Source: Bradyrhizobium diversitatis
GTDB lineage: Bacteria > Pseudomonadota > Alphaproteobacteria > Rhizobiales > Xanthobacteraceae
Length of the DNA stretch: 64,000 nucleotides
Direction: 5' to 3'
Assembly: GCF_016031635.1 (NCBI RefSeq)
Contig: NZ_JACEGD010000033.1
Span: forward strand, 1-64,000
The position numbers and the translations under genes were made by a program. The notes below the pieces were generated by a model. The model saw nothing but the letters and a program-made list of their open reading frames with translations. It searched no databases and was not told where the DNA came from. Shown here one piece after another: positions 47,825-56,997 of this stretch. Position 1 is the first letter of the stretch, and each line of letters begins with the position of its first letter.

Positions 47825-48391
47825 ATGAGGAAGGGCCGCCTGTCCGGGGCCGTCATGGCCAGCGTCGCGGCATGTGTGACGCTGTTTTCGCTTGCATTCG
47901 CGAGCGTGCCGGCGCCTGCCCAGACGGCGTTCGATCGCCCCGGCGGCGACTATTTCAGCACGCCGGTCACGTCGGGCGATCCCGAGGATTGCGCGCTGCT
48001 GTGCGAGCGCGACCGCCGCTGCCGCTCCTGGAGCTTCAGCTATCCCGACGTCGAAGGCGGCTCGGCGGTCTGCTGGCTGAAGAACACCGTGCCGCCGCGC
48101 GTGCCGGGAAGTTGCTGCATCTCCGGGGTGCGCGGCGCCGGCGTGATCGAGCCGCGGGTCGAGGGCGTCGAGACGTCGATCGACCGCCCGGGTGGTGATT
48201 TGCGCAATTTCGAGCTCAAGGACGGCGAAAGCGTGGAGGCCTGCAAGGCCGCCTGCACCGCCGACAACAAATGCCGTGCCTTCACCTATGCCCGCCCCGG
48301 CTACACCGGGCGCGAGGCGCGCTGTTTCCTGAAGAAGGAGATCAAGCCGCCGCGCCGCAAGGCCGGATTCACGTCGGGCGTGGTGCGGTAA
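47825..48391 (+). CDS. Exported protein with two PAN/apple domains
   Basis: The product has 188 residues from the chosen ATG. The signal peptide (KGRLSGAVMASVAACVTLFSLAFASVPAPAQ region) is followed by two PAN_4-type repeats, each starting with an FDRPGGDY or IDRPGGDL motif and holding paired Cys (CALLCERDRRCRSWSF; CKAACTADNKCRAFTY). PAN domains bind protein or carbohydrate. The start is uncertain because no site has a good ribosome binding sequence; 47774 is the alternative and would add 17 residues. Confidence 0.8.
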   Translation: MRKGRLSGAVMASVAACVTLFSLAFASVPAPAQTAFDRPGGDYFSTPVTSGDPEDCALLCERDRRCRSWSFSYPDVEGGSAVCWLKNTVPPRVPGSCCISGVRGAGVIEPRVEGVETSIDRPGGDLRNFELKDGESVEACKAACTADNKCRAFTYARPGYTGREARCFLKKEIKPPRRKAGFTSGVVR

Positions 48392-48469
48392 TATTCGTAC
48401 TGGTGCCCCGGCGCCATCAGCGCGTTTACGCGCGTCTTCGACGCGCTATGGCGGCGCTCCTTCAGCGCT

Positions 48470-48567
48470 GCGCTGCAGAGCCGGAGCCCATGCCACACTG
48501 CATTCTGTTGCGCATGGGTCCCGGCTCGGCGCCGCATCGTTTCACGATGCGTCTTGTCCGGGACACG
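48470..48567. repeat. Palindromic repeat related to 24526-24669
   Basis: It contains CCGGAGCCCATG and CATGGGTCCCGG arms, then CTTGTCCGGGAC as in the earlier element. It separates the convergent PAN and nucleotidyltransferase genes. Confidence 0.6.
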
Positions 48568-48573
48568 TGGGGC

Positions 48574-49143
48574 TTATGCATCCGCCGCAATCACCGTGAG
48601 CTCGGGCCACAGTGCCTTCCATCGCGCGGCCTTCGTCTCGTAATTGGCGGCGGAAAAGTTCGGCGCCCGGTTGGGCCTTACGATCAGCCTTGCGACGTCA
48701 TCGAACCCGTGGGGCGCATAGACGTCGAAATTTCCACCGGCGGGTCGGATACCCAGCTGTGTATTCTCGGTGAGGAAACGGTCGATGCCGTCCGTCGAGC
48801 GCGTCAGCGGCGGATAGGGCAGGCCATGCTTGCCAGGGTACCACAGATGCACCCGCGCCTGGTTGCGGATCTCGATCTTGGCGCCGAGATGCGCGAGCCG
48901 CGCATGCAGCCTGCGGATCACTGCGTCTTCCGCCTCCCACGACGTATCGGGATCGAAGTAGAACACGTCGTAGTCGGCGATGCCGTGACCGATCGCACGG
49001 CCGGTGAGCACGTTCCACACCGTCTGCACCAGGCAACCCGCGACCAGCCAGGCATCCGGCAGCGCAGGCTGCGCGAGGGTGTCGGCAATCGCAGCGTTGA
49101 CGGGATTTCTCAGGGCAAGCGTGAGGAATTCGTCACGGTTCAT
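48574..49143 (-). CDS. Nucleotidyltransferase-like protein (PF06042/DUF925 type)
   Basis: This 189-residue protein has the minimal nucleotidyltransferase core: DAWLVAGCLVQTVWNVLTG, then GIADYDVFYFD with the acidic pair, and EIRNQARVHLWYPGKHG, all typical of this family. The family's substrate is not established. The ATG at 49141-49143 gives a natural start; in-frame codons upstream read through lepB's 3' end. It lies 22 bp downstream of lepB on the same strand, so it may be the last gene of the tldD-lepB unit. Confidence 0.85.
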   Translation of the reverse strand: MNRDEFLTLALRNPVNAAIADTLAQPALPDAWLVAGCLVQTVWNVLTGRAIGHGIADYDVFYFDPDTSWEAEDAVIRRLHARLAHLGAKIEIRNQARVHLWYPGKHGLPYPPLTRSTDGIDRFLTENTQLGIRPAGGNFDVYAPHGFDDVARLIVRPNRAPNFSAANYETKAARWKALWPELTVIAADA

Positions 49144-49165
49144 CGTGAAGGGGAGAGACCTCCGC

Positions 49166-49945
49166 TCAATGCACGGCGGTGAAGAACCTTGCCAGCCTGA
49201 ACCCGGACAGCCAGGTCCACACCGGCTGACCGCGCATGCCGAGATCCCAGGAGCCAAGCACGGCATCGGCACGGCCGATCAGATTGTCGATCGGCAACAG
49301 GCCGACGCCGCCGGCGCGCAGCGGCACGCGGCTGTCGGCGGAATTGTCGCGGTTGTCGCCGAGCACGAAGAGATGCCCGGCCGGCACCGTCACTTCAGGC
49401 GTGTTGTCGAGCGGGCCGTTGTCGCGCATCTTGAAGATCAAATGCGAGACGCCGTTCGGCAGCGTCTCGACATAGCGATAGGCAGGCTCGCTGCCGCCAC
49501 GGTCGTCCTCGGCCGCGCCGACGCCGTCGGGCTTCAGCTCGGCCGGGCGGTCGTTGATGAAGAGCTGGCCCTGCCGCATCTGGATGCGATCGCCGGGCAG
49601 CCCCACGACGCGTTTGACCCAGGCCTGCGAGCGGTCGCCGGGCCAGCGGAACACGACGACGTCGCCGAGCTTTGGCGTCTCCGCGAACACCCGGCCGCTC
49701 TCGGGCAGGCTGATCTGAATCGGCAGCGACGAGGTGCCGTAGCCATAGGGGAATTTCGAGGCGAGCAGCGCATCGCCGATCAGCAGCGTCGGCTCCATCG
49801 AGCCCGACGGCACGTAGAACGGCTCGGCGAGCGCGCCCTTGGCGATGAAGACCGCGGCGACGATGCCGGCGAGCTGCACGAGTTGCCCACCCCAGCCGCT
49901 GCTTTTCCGCTTGGGGGTGACAGTCACTTTGTCTTCCACGCTCAT
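49166..49945 (-). CDS. lepB: Signal peptidase I
   Basis: This 259-residue membrane-anchored peptidase removes signal peptides from exported proteins. One N-terminal span (about 22-40) precedes the catalytic Ser49 (PSGSMEPT) and Lys111 (VKRVVGLPGD), and GDNRDNSADSR is box E. The ATG overlaps the tldD stop by four bases. A second lepB may exist in the genome, since the usual lepB of rhizobia sits by rnc-era. Confidence 0.93.
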   Translation of the reverse strand: MSVEDKVTVTPKRKSSGWGGQLVQLAGIVAAVFIAKGALAEPFYVPSGSMEPTLLIGDALLASKFPYGYGTSSLPIQISLPESGRVFAETPKLGDVVVFRWPGDRSQAWVKRVVGLPGDRIQMRQGQLFINDRPAELKPDGVGAAEDDRGGSEPAYRYVETLPNGVSHLIFKMRDNGPLDNTPEVTVPAGHLFVLGDNRDNSADSRVPLRAGGVGLLPIDNLIGRADAVLGSWDLGMRGQPVWTWLSGFRLARFFTAVH

Positions 49946-51369
49946 GCGCCCGTTCCACCCACCGTGATGCGTTCCATCAGCAGCGATGGCTGGCCGACGC
50001 CGACCGGCACGCCCTGACCGTTCTTGCCGCAGGTCCCGATGCCGGTATCGAGCGCAAGGTCGTTGCCGACCATGCGGATGCGATGCAGGTCGGTCGGCCC
50101 GTTGCCGATCAGCATGGCGCCCTTCAGCGGTGCGCCGATCTTGCCGTTCTCGATCTTGTAGGCCTCGGTGCACTGGAACACGTACTTGCCCGAGGTGATG
50201 TCGACCTGGCCGCCACCGAAATTCGCGGCAAACACGCCGTTCTTGACCGAGGCGAGGATCTCGGCGGGATCGCGGTCGCCCGCGAGCATGTAGGTGTTGG
50301 TCATGCGCGGCATCGGCACATGGGCGTAGCCCTGACGACGGCCGTTTCCGGTCGGCTTCATGTTCATCAGCCGCGCGTTCTGGCGGTCCTGCATGTAGCC
50401 GACGAGGATGCCATCCTCGATCAGCACGGTGCGGTTGGTCGGCGTGCCCTCGTCGTCGATCGACAGCGAGCCGCGCCGCGAGGCGATGGTGCCGTCGTCG
50501 ACGACCGTGACGCCCTTGGCCGCGACCTGCTGGCCCATCAGGCCGGCAAAGGCGGAGGTCTTCTTGCGGTTGAAATCGCCCTCCAGGCCATGGCCGACGG
50601 CTTCATGCAGCATCACGCCGGGCCAGCCGGCGCCCAGCACGACGTCCATCTCGCCGGCCGGCGCTGGAATCGATTCCAGATTGACCAGCGCCTCGCGCAG
50701 CGCGCCGTCGGCGGCCTCGCGCCAGGATCTACTCTCGATGAACTCGGCATAGCCGGCACGGCCGCCATAGCCCTTGCTGCCGCTCTCCTGGCGGTCACCC
50801 TGGCCGGCGACGACGGAAATGTTGACGCGCACCAGCGGACGGATGTCGCGATAGCTCTCGCCGTCGGGCCGCAGGATCTCGACGACCTGCCAGGTCGCGC
50901 CAAGGCTGACGCTGACCTGCCGCACTCGCGGATCCTTGTCGCGCAGGTAAGCGTCGATCTCGGCGAGCAGCTTGACCTTGGTCTCGAAGCCGGGCGCATC
51001 GAGCGGATTGTCGTCACTATAAAGCCGCACGTTGGTATGCGCCGGCGGCGCCGCGAAGCTGCCGGAGTAGCCGCCGCGCACGGCGGCGACCGCGTCGGCG
51101 GCGCGAATCAGCGCCGGCAGCGACACGTCGGAGGAATGGGCGTAGCCAACCGCATCGTCCTTGACGGCGCGTAGGCCAAAGCCTTGCGAGGTGTCGTAGG
51201 TCGCCTGCTTCAGCCGCCCATTGTCGAACATCAGCGCTTCGGTCTGGCTGTATTCCAGGAACAATTCGCCATCGTCGGCACCCGAAAGCCCGCGCGCGAC
51301 CTCGTGGCGAACCTGGTCGCGGTCGAGATTGGCACGGTCGAGCAAGGAGGTTGTTGCAGGGTTGGTCAT
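49942..51369 (-). CDS. tldD: Metalloprotease TldD
   Basis: This 475-residue protease subunit has the zinc motif HEAVGHGLEGD (HExxxH) in the C-terminal half and the family's VPVGVGQPSLLMERITVGG end. TldD works with TldE/PmbA on unfolded peptides, for example in microcin maturation; no tldE or peptide precursor is adjacent. The ATG at 51367-51369 is chosen over in-frame starts at 51381 and 51444. Coupled to lepB. Confidence 0.95.
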   Translation of the reverse strand: MTNPATTSLLDRANLDRDQVRHEVARGLSGADDGELFLEYSQTEALMFDNGRLKQATYDTSQGFGLRAVKDDAVGYAHSSDVSLPALIRAADAVAAVRGGYSGSFAAPPAHTNVRLYSDDNPLDAPGFETKVKLLAEIDAYLRDKDPRVRQVSVSLGATWQVVEILRPDGESYRDIRPLVRVNISVVAGQGDRQESGSKGYGGRAGYAEFIESRSWREAADGALREALVNLESIPAPAGEMDVVLGAGWPGVMLHEAVGHGLEGDFNRKKTSAFAGLMGQQVAAKGVTVVDDGTIASRRGSLSIDDEGTPTNRTVLIEDGILVGYMQDRQNARLMNMKPTGNGRRQGYAHVPMPRMTNTYMLAGDRDPAEILASVKNGVFAANFGGGQVDITSGKYVFQCTEAYKIENGKIGAPLKGAMLIGNGPTDLHRIRMVGNDLALDTGIGTCGKNGQGVPVGVGQPSLLMERITVGGTGA

Positions 51370-51487
51370 GCGTCCGTCCATTATCGGGGGGCTGTGAGGC
51401 AAGATAATGGTTTCGGACCGGTTCCGCGAGGCGCCAAGCCTCACATTACGGAAACAATAGGATCGCTCACCGGTGCCCTATCCGCCG

Positions 51488-52021
51488 CTACGGCAGCTTG
51501 TCGTAGCCCTCGCCGAGCCCGTTCAGGCTGAGCGGGAAGCCGATGCCTTCTTCCGGGGTCTCGAAGATGATGAAGGTCGCGGTCTTGGCGTTCCGCAGCT
51601 GGCCCAGCAGCTTGTCGTCCATCACCACTTCCGCCACGCAGCCGTTGGGCAGGCATCTGACGAAACCGGCGCGGCCGACGTCCTGGTTGTCGAGCTTGAG
51701 GCCGAGGCCGGAGGGCAGCAGCACACCCAGCGGCGCCACCACGCGCATCAGGCGGCTCTTCTGGTCTGCGGTTTTCAGCACGATCACGGTCAGGCCGGCA
51801 TTGGAGCGGTCTTCCGCCACCACGCTCTGGATCAGCGCGCATTGCTCGGTCTGGGCGCCGGGCGGGGTATCGCAGCGGATCTGCCAGTCGCCATGGACGG
51901 AGCGCACCGCGCCCTGCGCATGGGCGAGGCCGGGGAGCGCCAGGAGGACGATCGCGGTCAGGAGGGCGGTCAGCGCCAGGAGGCCGCTAGCCGGTTTTGC
52001 CATCGATCTCGAAAGCCCCAT
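51488..52021 (-). CDS. Invasion-associated locus B (IalB) family protein
   Basis: This 177-residue exported protein has a signal peptide (LLALTALLTAIVLLALPGLAHAQ) and an IalB core with HGDWQIRCDTPPGAQTEQCALIQ and CLPNGCVAEV, four Cys likely paired. In Bartonella the protein aids erythrocyte entry; in free-living and symbiotic relatives the role is unknown. The ATG at 52019-52021 has GAGGGA eight bases upstream; 52003 is an alternative. Confidence 0.88.
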   Translation of the reverse strand: MGLSRSMAKPASGLLALTALLTAIVLLALPGLAHAQGAVRSVHGDWQIRCDTPPGAQTEQCALIQSVVAEDRSNAGLTVIVLKTADQKSRLMRVVAPLGVLLPSGLGLKLDNQDVGRAGFVRCLPNGCVAEVVMDDKLLGQLRNAKTATFIIFETPEEGIGFPLSLNGLGEGYDKLP

Positions 52022-52480
52022 CGGGTCGGTCCCTCTGCTCGCCTGGGTCGCTCGCGCTGGCAGGCCAATCTGGCGGACTGATACGGGAATGACGGCGTCT
52101 TGAAGGCGCTTCCCAAGCAAATTCCGCGCCGCCTCGCGCCGCCGCCGCCGGCACGAATCAGGCTCCTGCGCGGCCATCCGCCAGTGCCTACCGCGGGCAA
52201 TTCCGCTGTCAAGCCGCGGCATCCCGGCAAACGGTATTTTTGTTTGATGTTGCTGGGAAATATCTTGCCGGTGATGGCTGACAGACCGAGCTCAAGACTG
52301 CATTGCGATAGATCAAGAATTATGGTTTGAGAGGCTTGATTTCGCGTTCTAGCGATCTGGCCCCAATTCCTCTTAGAGGTATTCTTGCGTGGCGGTTTGT
52401 CGGACTGGCGGATCGAATAAGCGTTTCCCGGAAGCAGGGGAATGCACTTGGGGTGATTTCGTAAGGGGAGCGCGAACGGC
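52022..52480. other. Divergent intergenic region between ialB-like gene and coxB
   Basis: The 459 bases must hold the promoters of ialB and of the cytochrome oxidase operon. The half near coxB is more AT-rich (about 52240-52400). I see no clear palindrome or coding frame. Confidence 0.5.
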
Positions 52481-53335
52481 ATGAGGATGTCGATGGGTCG
52501 GGTGGGCCGGCAATTGCTGGGATTGGCCACCATCGCCTTGGTGGCGGCTGGCGTCACGCTGGGGACGGGTGGTGCGGCGTTCGCCGAGCTCGGGCAGCCG
52601 GCGCCTTGGGAGTGGACGCTGCAGCAGTCCGGTTCCCCGGTGATGGACAATATCGTCTGGTTCCACAATTTCCTGTTCGTGCTGATCACCCTGATCACGC
52701 TGTTCGTTCTGGCGCTGCTGGTGATCGTGGTCATCAAGTTCAACGCGAAGGCCAATCCGGTGCCGTCGCGGACCACTCACAACACGCTGATCGAGGTGGC
52801 CTGGACGCTGGTTCCGGTGCTGATCCTGGTCGGCATCTCGGTGCCGTCGTTCCGGCTTCTGTTCCTCCAGCTCGACATTCCGAAGGCGGACCTGACCGTC
52901 AAGGCGACGGGCAAGCAGTGGTACTGGTCCTACGCCTATCCCGACAACGGCAAGTTCGAGTTCGACTCGCTGATGGCCCAGGACAAGCAGCCCCGCCTGC
53001 TCGGCGTCGACAACGAGATGGTGGTGCCGGTCAACAAGGTGATTCGGGTCCAGACCACGGGCGCGGACGTCATCCACGCCTTCGCGCTGCCGGCTTTCGG
53101 CGTCAAGATCGACGCCATTCCGGGCCGGCTGAACGAGACCTGGTTCAAGGCCACCAAGACCGGCATGTATTACGGCCAGTGCTCGGAATTGTGCGGCAAG
53201 GATCATGCCTTCATGCCGATTGCCATCCGCGTGGTCAACGACCAGGAGTTCGCCTCCTGGGTCGAGGCGGCCAAGAAGAAATTTGCGAGCGGCGGCACCA
53301 GCACCTACGCCTCCGCGGCCGGCCCGACGCAGTAA
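52481..53335 (+). CDS. coxB: Cytochrome c oxidase subunit II
   Basis: This 284-residue subunit of the aa3 oxidase takes electrons from cytochrome c. It has a signal peptide, two membrane helices (about 56-83 and 103-127), the aromatic KQWYWSYAYPD, and the CuA site: a His in VIHAFALP, then YYGQCSELCGKDHAFMP with both Cys, the Glu, the His and the Met. First gene of the cox operon, with AGGGGAG upstream of the ATG. Confidence 0.97.
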   Translation: MRMSMGRVGRQLLGLATIALVAAGVTLGTGGAAFAELGQPAPWEWTLQQSGSPVMDNIVWFHNFLFVLITLITLFVLALLVIVVIKFNAKANPVPSRTTHNTLIEVAWTLVPVLILVGISVPSFRLLFLQLDIPKADLTVKATGKQWYWSYAYPDNGKFEFDSLMAQDKQPRLLGVDNEMVVPVNKVIRVQTTGADVIHAFALPAFGVKIDAIPGRLNETWFKATKTGMYYGQCSELCGKDHAFMPIAIRVVNDQEFASWVEAAKKKFASGGTSTYASAAGPTQ

Positions 53336-53421
53336 GCGTCGGGTGACGGCTTGAGGGACTAAAAGCGATAAAAGGGCGGGACCTCCAAAGGTCCGAATGG
53401 GACGCAAGGCAGGATTTGAAA

Positions 53422-55047
53422 ATGGCAACGAGCGCAGCGGCACACGGCGATCACGCGCAAGACCACGGACATGACGAGCACGCCCATCCGACCGGGTGGC
53501 GGCGCTACGTCTACTCGACCAACCACAAGGACATCGGCACGATGTACCTCGTCTTCGCGGTCATCGCCGGCGTCATCGGCGCCCTGATGTCGATCGCGAT
53601 CCGCGCCGAGCTGATGTACCCGGGCGTGCAGATCTTCCACGAGACGCACACCTACAATGTGTTCGTGACCTCCCACGGCCTGATCATGATCTTCTTCATG
53701 GTCATGCCCGCGATGATCGGCGGCTTCGGCAACTGGTTCGTGCCGCTAATGATCGGCGCCCCCGACATGGCGTTCCCGCGGATGAACAACATCTCGTTCT
53801 GGCTGCTGCCGGCGTCCTTCGCGCTGCTCCTGATGTCGACCTTCGTCGAGGGCGAGCCGGGCGCCAACGGCGTCGGCGCCGGCTGGACCATGTACGTGCC
53901 GCTGTCGAGCTCCGGCCATCCGGGCCCGGCCGTCGACTTCGCGATCCTGTCGCTGCATCTGGCGGGCGCCTCGTCGATCCTCGGTGCCATCAACTTCATC
54001 ACCACCATCTTCAACATGCGCGCGCCGGGCATGACCCTGCACAAGATGCCGCTGTTCGTGTGGTCGATCCTGGTGACGGTGTTCCTGCTGCTGTTGTCGC
54101 TGCCCGTTCTCGCCGGTGCGATCACCATGCTGCTCACCGACCGCAATTTCGGCACGACGTTCTTCGCCCCCGACGGCGGCGGCGACCCCGTGCTGTTCCA
54201 GCATCTGTTCTGGTTCTTCGGTCACCCCGAGGTGTACATCCTGATCCTGCCCGGCTTCGGCATGATCAGCCAGATCGTCTCGACCTTCTCGCGCAAGCCC
54301 GTGTTCGGCTATCTCGGCATGGCCTACGCCATGGTCGCGATCGGCGGCATCGGCTTCGTGGTGTGGGCGCACCACATGTACACGGTCGGCATGTCCTCGG
54401 CGACGCAGGCCTACTTCGTCGCGGCGACGATGGTCATCGCGGTTCCGACCGGGGTGAAGATCTTCTCCTGGATCGCCACGATGTGGGGCGGCTCGATCGA
54501 ATTCCGGGCGCCGATGATCTGGGCGGTGGGCTTCATCTTCCTGTTCACGATCGGCGGCGTCACCGGCGTCGTGCTGGCGAACGCGGGTGTCGATCGCGTG
54601 CTGCAGGAGACCTACTACGTCGTCGCGCACTTCCATTACGTGCTGTCGCTCGGCGCGGTGTTCGCGATCTTCGCGGGCTGGTACTACTGGTTCCCGAAGA
54701 TGTCGGGCTACATGTACAATGAAGGGCTCGCCAAAGCGCACTTCTGGGTCACCTTCATCGGCGTCAACCTGGTGTTCTTCCCGCAGCACTTCCTCGGCCT
54801 GTCGGGCATGCCGCGCCGCTACGTCGATTATCCCGACGCCTTCGCGGGCTGGAATCTGATCTCGTCGCTCGGCTCCTACATCTCCGGCTTCGGCGTGCTG
54901 ATCTTCCTCTACTGCGTGATCGACGCTTTCGCCCGCAAGGTACCGGCGGGCAACAACCCCTGGGGTGCCGGCGCGACCACGCTGGAGTGGACGCTGTCCT
55001 CGCCGCCGCCCTTCCACCAGTTCGAAGTGCTGCCCCGCGTGCAGTAA
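53422..55047 (+). CDS. coxA: Cytochrome c oxidase subunit I
   Basis: This 541-residue catalytic subunit has twelve membrane helices. It holds the heme a ligand His in TSHGLIMIFFMVMP, the CuB/cross-link motif HPEVYILILPGFG, the His pair WAHHMYTVG and the heme-ligand region HFHYVLSLGAVFAIF. The N-terminus has a His/Asp-rich stretch. The ATG at 53422 is used; a TTG six bases upstream is in frame but unnecessary. A hairpin separates it from ctaB. Confidence 0.98.
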   Translation: MATSAAAHGDHAQDHGHDEHAHPTGWRRYVYSTNHKDIGTMYLVFAVIAGVIGALMSIAIRAELMYPGVQIFHETHTYNVFVTSHGLIMIFFMVMPAMIGGFGNWFVPLMIGAPDMAFPRMNNISFWLLPASFALLLMSTFVEGEPGANGVGAGWTMYVPLSSSGHPGPAVDFAILSLHLAGASSILGAINFITTIFNMRAPGMTLHKMPLFVWSILVTVFLLLLSLPVLAGAITMLLTDRNFGTTFFAPDGGGDPVLFQHLFWFFGHPEVYILILPGFGMISQIVSTFSRKPVFGYLGMAYAMVAIGGIGFVVWAHHMYTVGMSSATQAYFVAATMVIAVPTGVKIFSWIATMWGGSIEFRAPMIWAVGFIFLFTIGGVTGVVLANAGVDRVLQETYYVVAHFHYVLSLGAVFAIFAGWYYWFPKMSGYMYNEGLAKAHFWVTFIGVNLVFFPQHFLGLSGMPRRYVDYPDAFAGWNLISSLGSYISGFGVLIFLYCVIDAFARKVPAGNNPWGAGATTLEWTLSSPPPFHQFEVLPRVQ

Positions 55048-55055
55048 GCAATCTT

Positions 55056-55082
55056 CCGCGGCGCCCGTGACGGGCGCCGCGG
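55056..55082 (+). promoter_or_regulatory. Perfect GC-rich hairpin between coxA and ctaB
   Basis: A 12-bp stem (CCGCGGCGCCCG / CGGGCGCCGCGG) around TGA without a T-run. It is likely an mRNA-stabilising or attenuating structure rather than a full terminator, since ctaB begins 26 bp later. Confidence 0.7.
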
Positions 55083-55108
55083 TGCTATAACGAAGCGAGT
55101 AGATCTAA

Positions 55109-56053
55109 GTGTCCGTCCTCGACCAGAACGCCATCGACATCAATCCCCGCATCTCCGAAGCGGAGGTCGGCGATTACATCGCGCTGCTCAAGCCCCGGGT
55201 GATGTCGCTGGTCATCTTCACCGCGCTGGTCGGGATGGCGATGGCGCCCGGGCATTTCCATCCCGTGCTGGCGATCACCTCGCTGCTCTGCATCGCGGTC
55301 GGTGCGGGCGCCTCCGGGGCCCTCAACATGGCGCTCGAAGGCGACATCGACGCCAAGATGTCGCGCACCGCGAACCGGCCGATCCCGCGCGGCCGTATCA
55401 CCCGTCCCGAAGCCATGGCGTTCGGCATGACGCTCGCCTTCTTCTCGGTGATGACGCTCGGCATTCTCGTCAACTGGATCGCAGGCAGCCTGCTTGCCTT
55501 CACCATCTTCTTCTACGTCGTGATCTATACGATGTGCCTCAAGCGCTGGACCGCGCAGAACATCGTGATCGGCGGCGCCGCCGGCGCGCTGCCACCGGTG
55601 GTAGCCTGGGCTGCGGTAACGGGCACGGTCGACGTCGAGCCGCTGCTGCTGTTCGCCATCATCTTCTTCTGGACCCCGCCGCATTTCTGGGCGCTGGCAC
55701 TGTTTCGCTCCGACGACTACGCGCGCGCCGGCGTTCCGATGCTGCCCAACGTCGCCGGCCCCGACGCGACCCGTCTCCAGATCCTGCTCTACACCATCGT
55801 GTTGATCGCGGTCGCCGCGGCGCCCTGGGCGCTCGGCTATTTCGATGCCGTCTACGGCATCGTCTCGCTGATCCTCGGCGCCGGCATGCTGGTGCTCGCG
55901 ATCAACGTCTATATGCGTCGCGAACGCAGCCAGTCGCTGCGCGCGACCCGCAAGCTGTTTGCCTTCTCGATCCTGTATCTGTTCGCGCTGTTCGCGACCC
56001 TGCTGGCCGAGGTCGTGTACCGGGCGCTTGCTCCGATGGTTGGGGGCGCATGA
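55109..56053 (+). CDS. ctaB: Protoheme IX farnesyltransferase (heme O synthase)
   Basis: This 314-residue polytopic prenyltransferase makes heme O, the precursor of heme a. It has the acidic motif NMALEGDIDAKMSRTANRPIPRGRI and a second loop with DDYARAGVPMLPNV. It begins with GTG, with a weak purine tract upstream. Its place inside the cox operon matches supply of heme a to CoxA. Confidence 0.96.
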   Translation: MSVLDQNAIDINPRISEAEVGDYIALLKPRVMSLVIFTALVGMAMAPGHFHPVLAITSLLCIAVGAGASGALNMALEGDIDAKMSRTANRPIPRGRITRPEAMAFGMTLAFFSVMTLGILVNWIAGSLLAFTIFFYVVIYTMCLKRWTAQNIVIGGAAGALPPVVAWAAVTGTVDVEPLLLFAIIFFWTPPHFWALALFRSDDYARAGVPMLPNVAGPDATRLQILLYTIVLIAVAAAPWALGYFDAVYGIVSLILGAGMLVLAINVYMRRERSQSLRATRKLFAFSILYLFALFATLLAEVVYRALAPMVGGA

Positions 56054-56060
56054 GGCAGGA

Positions 56061-56225
56061 ATGGCTGACAAACCCGAGCCAGATGGAATCGTCCTCACAG
56101 AGGCGCAGCGGAGGAGCCGTCGTCAGCGTTCGATCGCAATCGCGCTCGCGCTCGGCGTGCTCGTGGTGCTGTTCTTCGCCGTCACTATGGTCAAGGGACC
56201 GGCAGTGCTAGTGCGGCCGATGTAG
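56061..56225 (+). CDS. Small CoxF-like single-span protein
   Basis: This 54-residue protein has one membrane helix (IAIALALGVLVVLFFAVTMV) after a charged N-terminus (ADKPEPDGIVLTEAQRRSRRQRS). Small proteins of this form lie between ctaB and ctaG in many alphaproteobacterial cox operons and are taken as oxidase assembly or structural factors. AGGCAGGA lies directly before the ATG. The spacing to both neighbours (7 and 5 bp) shows an operon. Confidence 0.75.
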   Translation: MADKPEPDGIVLTEAQRRSRRQRSIAIALALGVLVVLFFAVTMVKGPAVLVRPM

Positions 56226-56230
56226 GTAAC

Positions 56231-56920
56231 ATGGATCACGAGCCGACCATATCGCGGGATCAGAACCGGACGGACACGAAGCGTCGTCTCGGTGGCCTTG
56301 GTTTCAGTGGCCTTGGTTTCAGTGGCCTTGGTTTCAGTGGCCTTGGCCGCGACGCGCTGGTCGCCTCGATCTGCGGCGGCGTGGTCGCGCTGATGGTCGG
56401 TGCGTCCTACGCGGCGGTGCCGTTCTACAACTGGTTCTGCCGTGCCACGGGCTTCAACGGCACGACGCAGGTCGCGACCTCCGCGCCGGCCACCGGCCCG
56501 ATCTCGCGGAGGATTTCGGTGCGCTTTGATTCCAACGTCGCGCCCGGCCTGCCCTGGAAGTTCGAGCCGGAGCAGAGCGAGATCGAGGTCAATATCGGCC
56601 AAGTCGTGACCGTCTTCTACACCGTGACCAACCAGGCCGCGCGCACCACCGCGGGCCAGGCCGCCTACAACGTCGCGCCGCTGACGGTCGGCTCCTATTT
56701 CCAGAAGATCAACTGCTTCTGCTTCACCGAGCAGACCATGGCGCCCGGCGAGAAGCGCGAGATGCCGGTCGTGTTCTACGTCGATCCCTCGATCGTCGAC
56801 GACCACGAGAATGACGGGCTGAGCTCGATCACGCTGTCCTACACGTTCTATCCGGTGCGCGATCCCGTGGTGAAGCCGCTCGCCGCCAGCGAGGACAACA
56901 AACGCAAGGGAAATCTTTGA
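56231..56920 (+). CDS. ctaG: Cytochrome c oxidase assembly protein CtaG/Cox11
   Basis: This 229-residue copper chaperone delivers copper to the CuB site of CoxA. One membrane span (about 45-64) is followed by a periplasmic beta-domain with VPFYNWFCRATG and the copper-binding KINCFCFTEQ. The cytoplasmic N-terminus carries a repeated GLGFS unit (residues about 22-39), coded by a 15-bp tandem repeat. coxC follows. Confidence 0.95.
   Translation: MDHEPTISRDQNRTDTKRRLGGLGFSGLGFSGLGFSGLGRDALVASICGGVVALMVGASYAAVPFYNWFCRATGFNGTTQVATSAPATGPISRRISVRFDSNVAPGLPWKFEPEQSEIEVNIGQVVTVFYTVTNQAARTTAGQAAYNVAPLTVGSYFQKINCFCFTEQTMAPGEKREMPVVFYVDPSIVDDHENDGLSSITLSYTFYPVRDPVVKPLAASEDNKRKGNL
56294..56347 (+). repeat. 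15-bp in-frame tandem repeat in ctaG
   Basis: Three identical copies of GGCCTTGGTTTCAGT and a partial fourth encode GLGFS repeats in the cytoplasmic N-terminus of CtaG. Identical third positions point to recent slippage. Confidence 0.9.
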
Positions 56921-56997
56921 CCGCCAGGCTCACGGTCAGGCGGTTGGAAACAAGGGGATAAGTGCCTGACAGGCACGGGATTGAGGAGAGAGACGGA

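Noticed and set aside
49942..51369. tldD as part of a microcin or other peptide-maturation system
   Set aside because: No tldE/pmbA partner, peptide precursor or exporter is adjacent; the neighbours are lepB and a nucleotidyltransferase.
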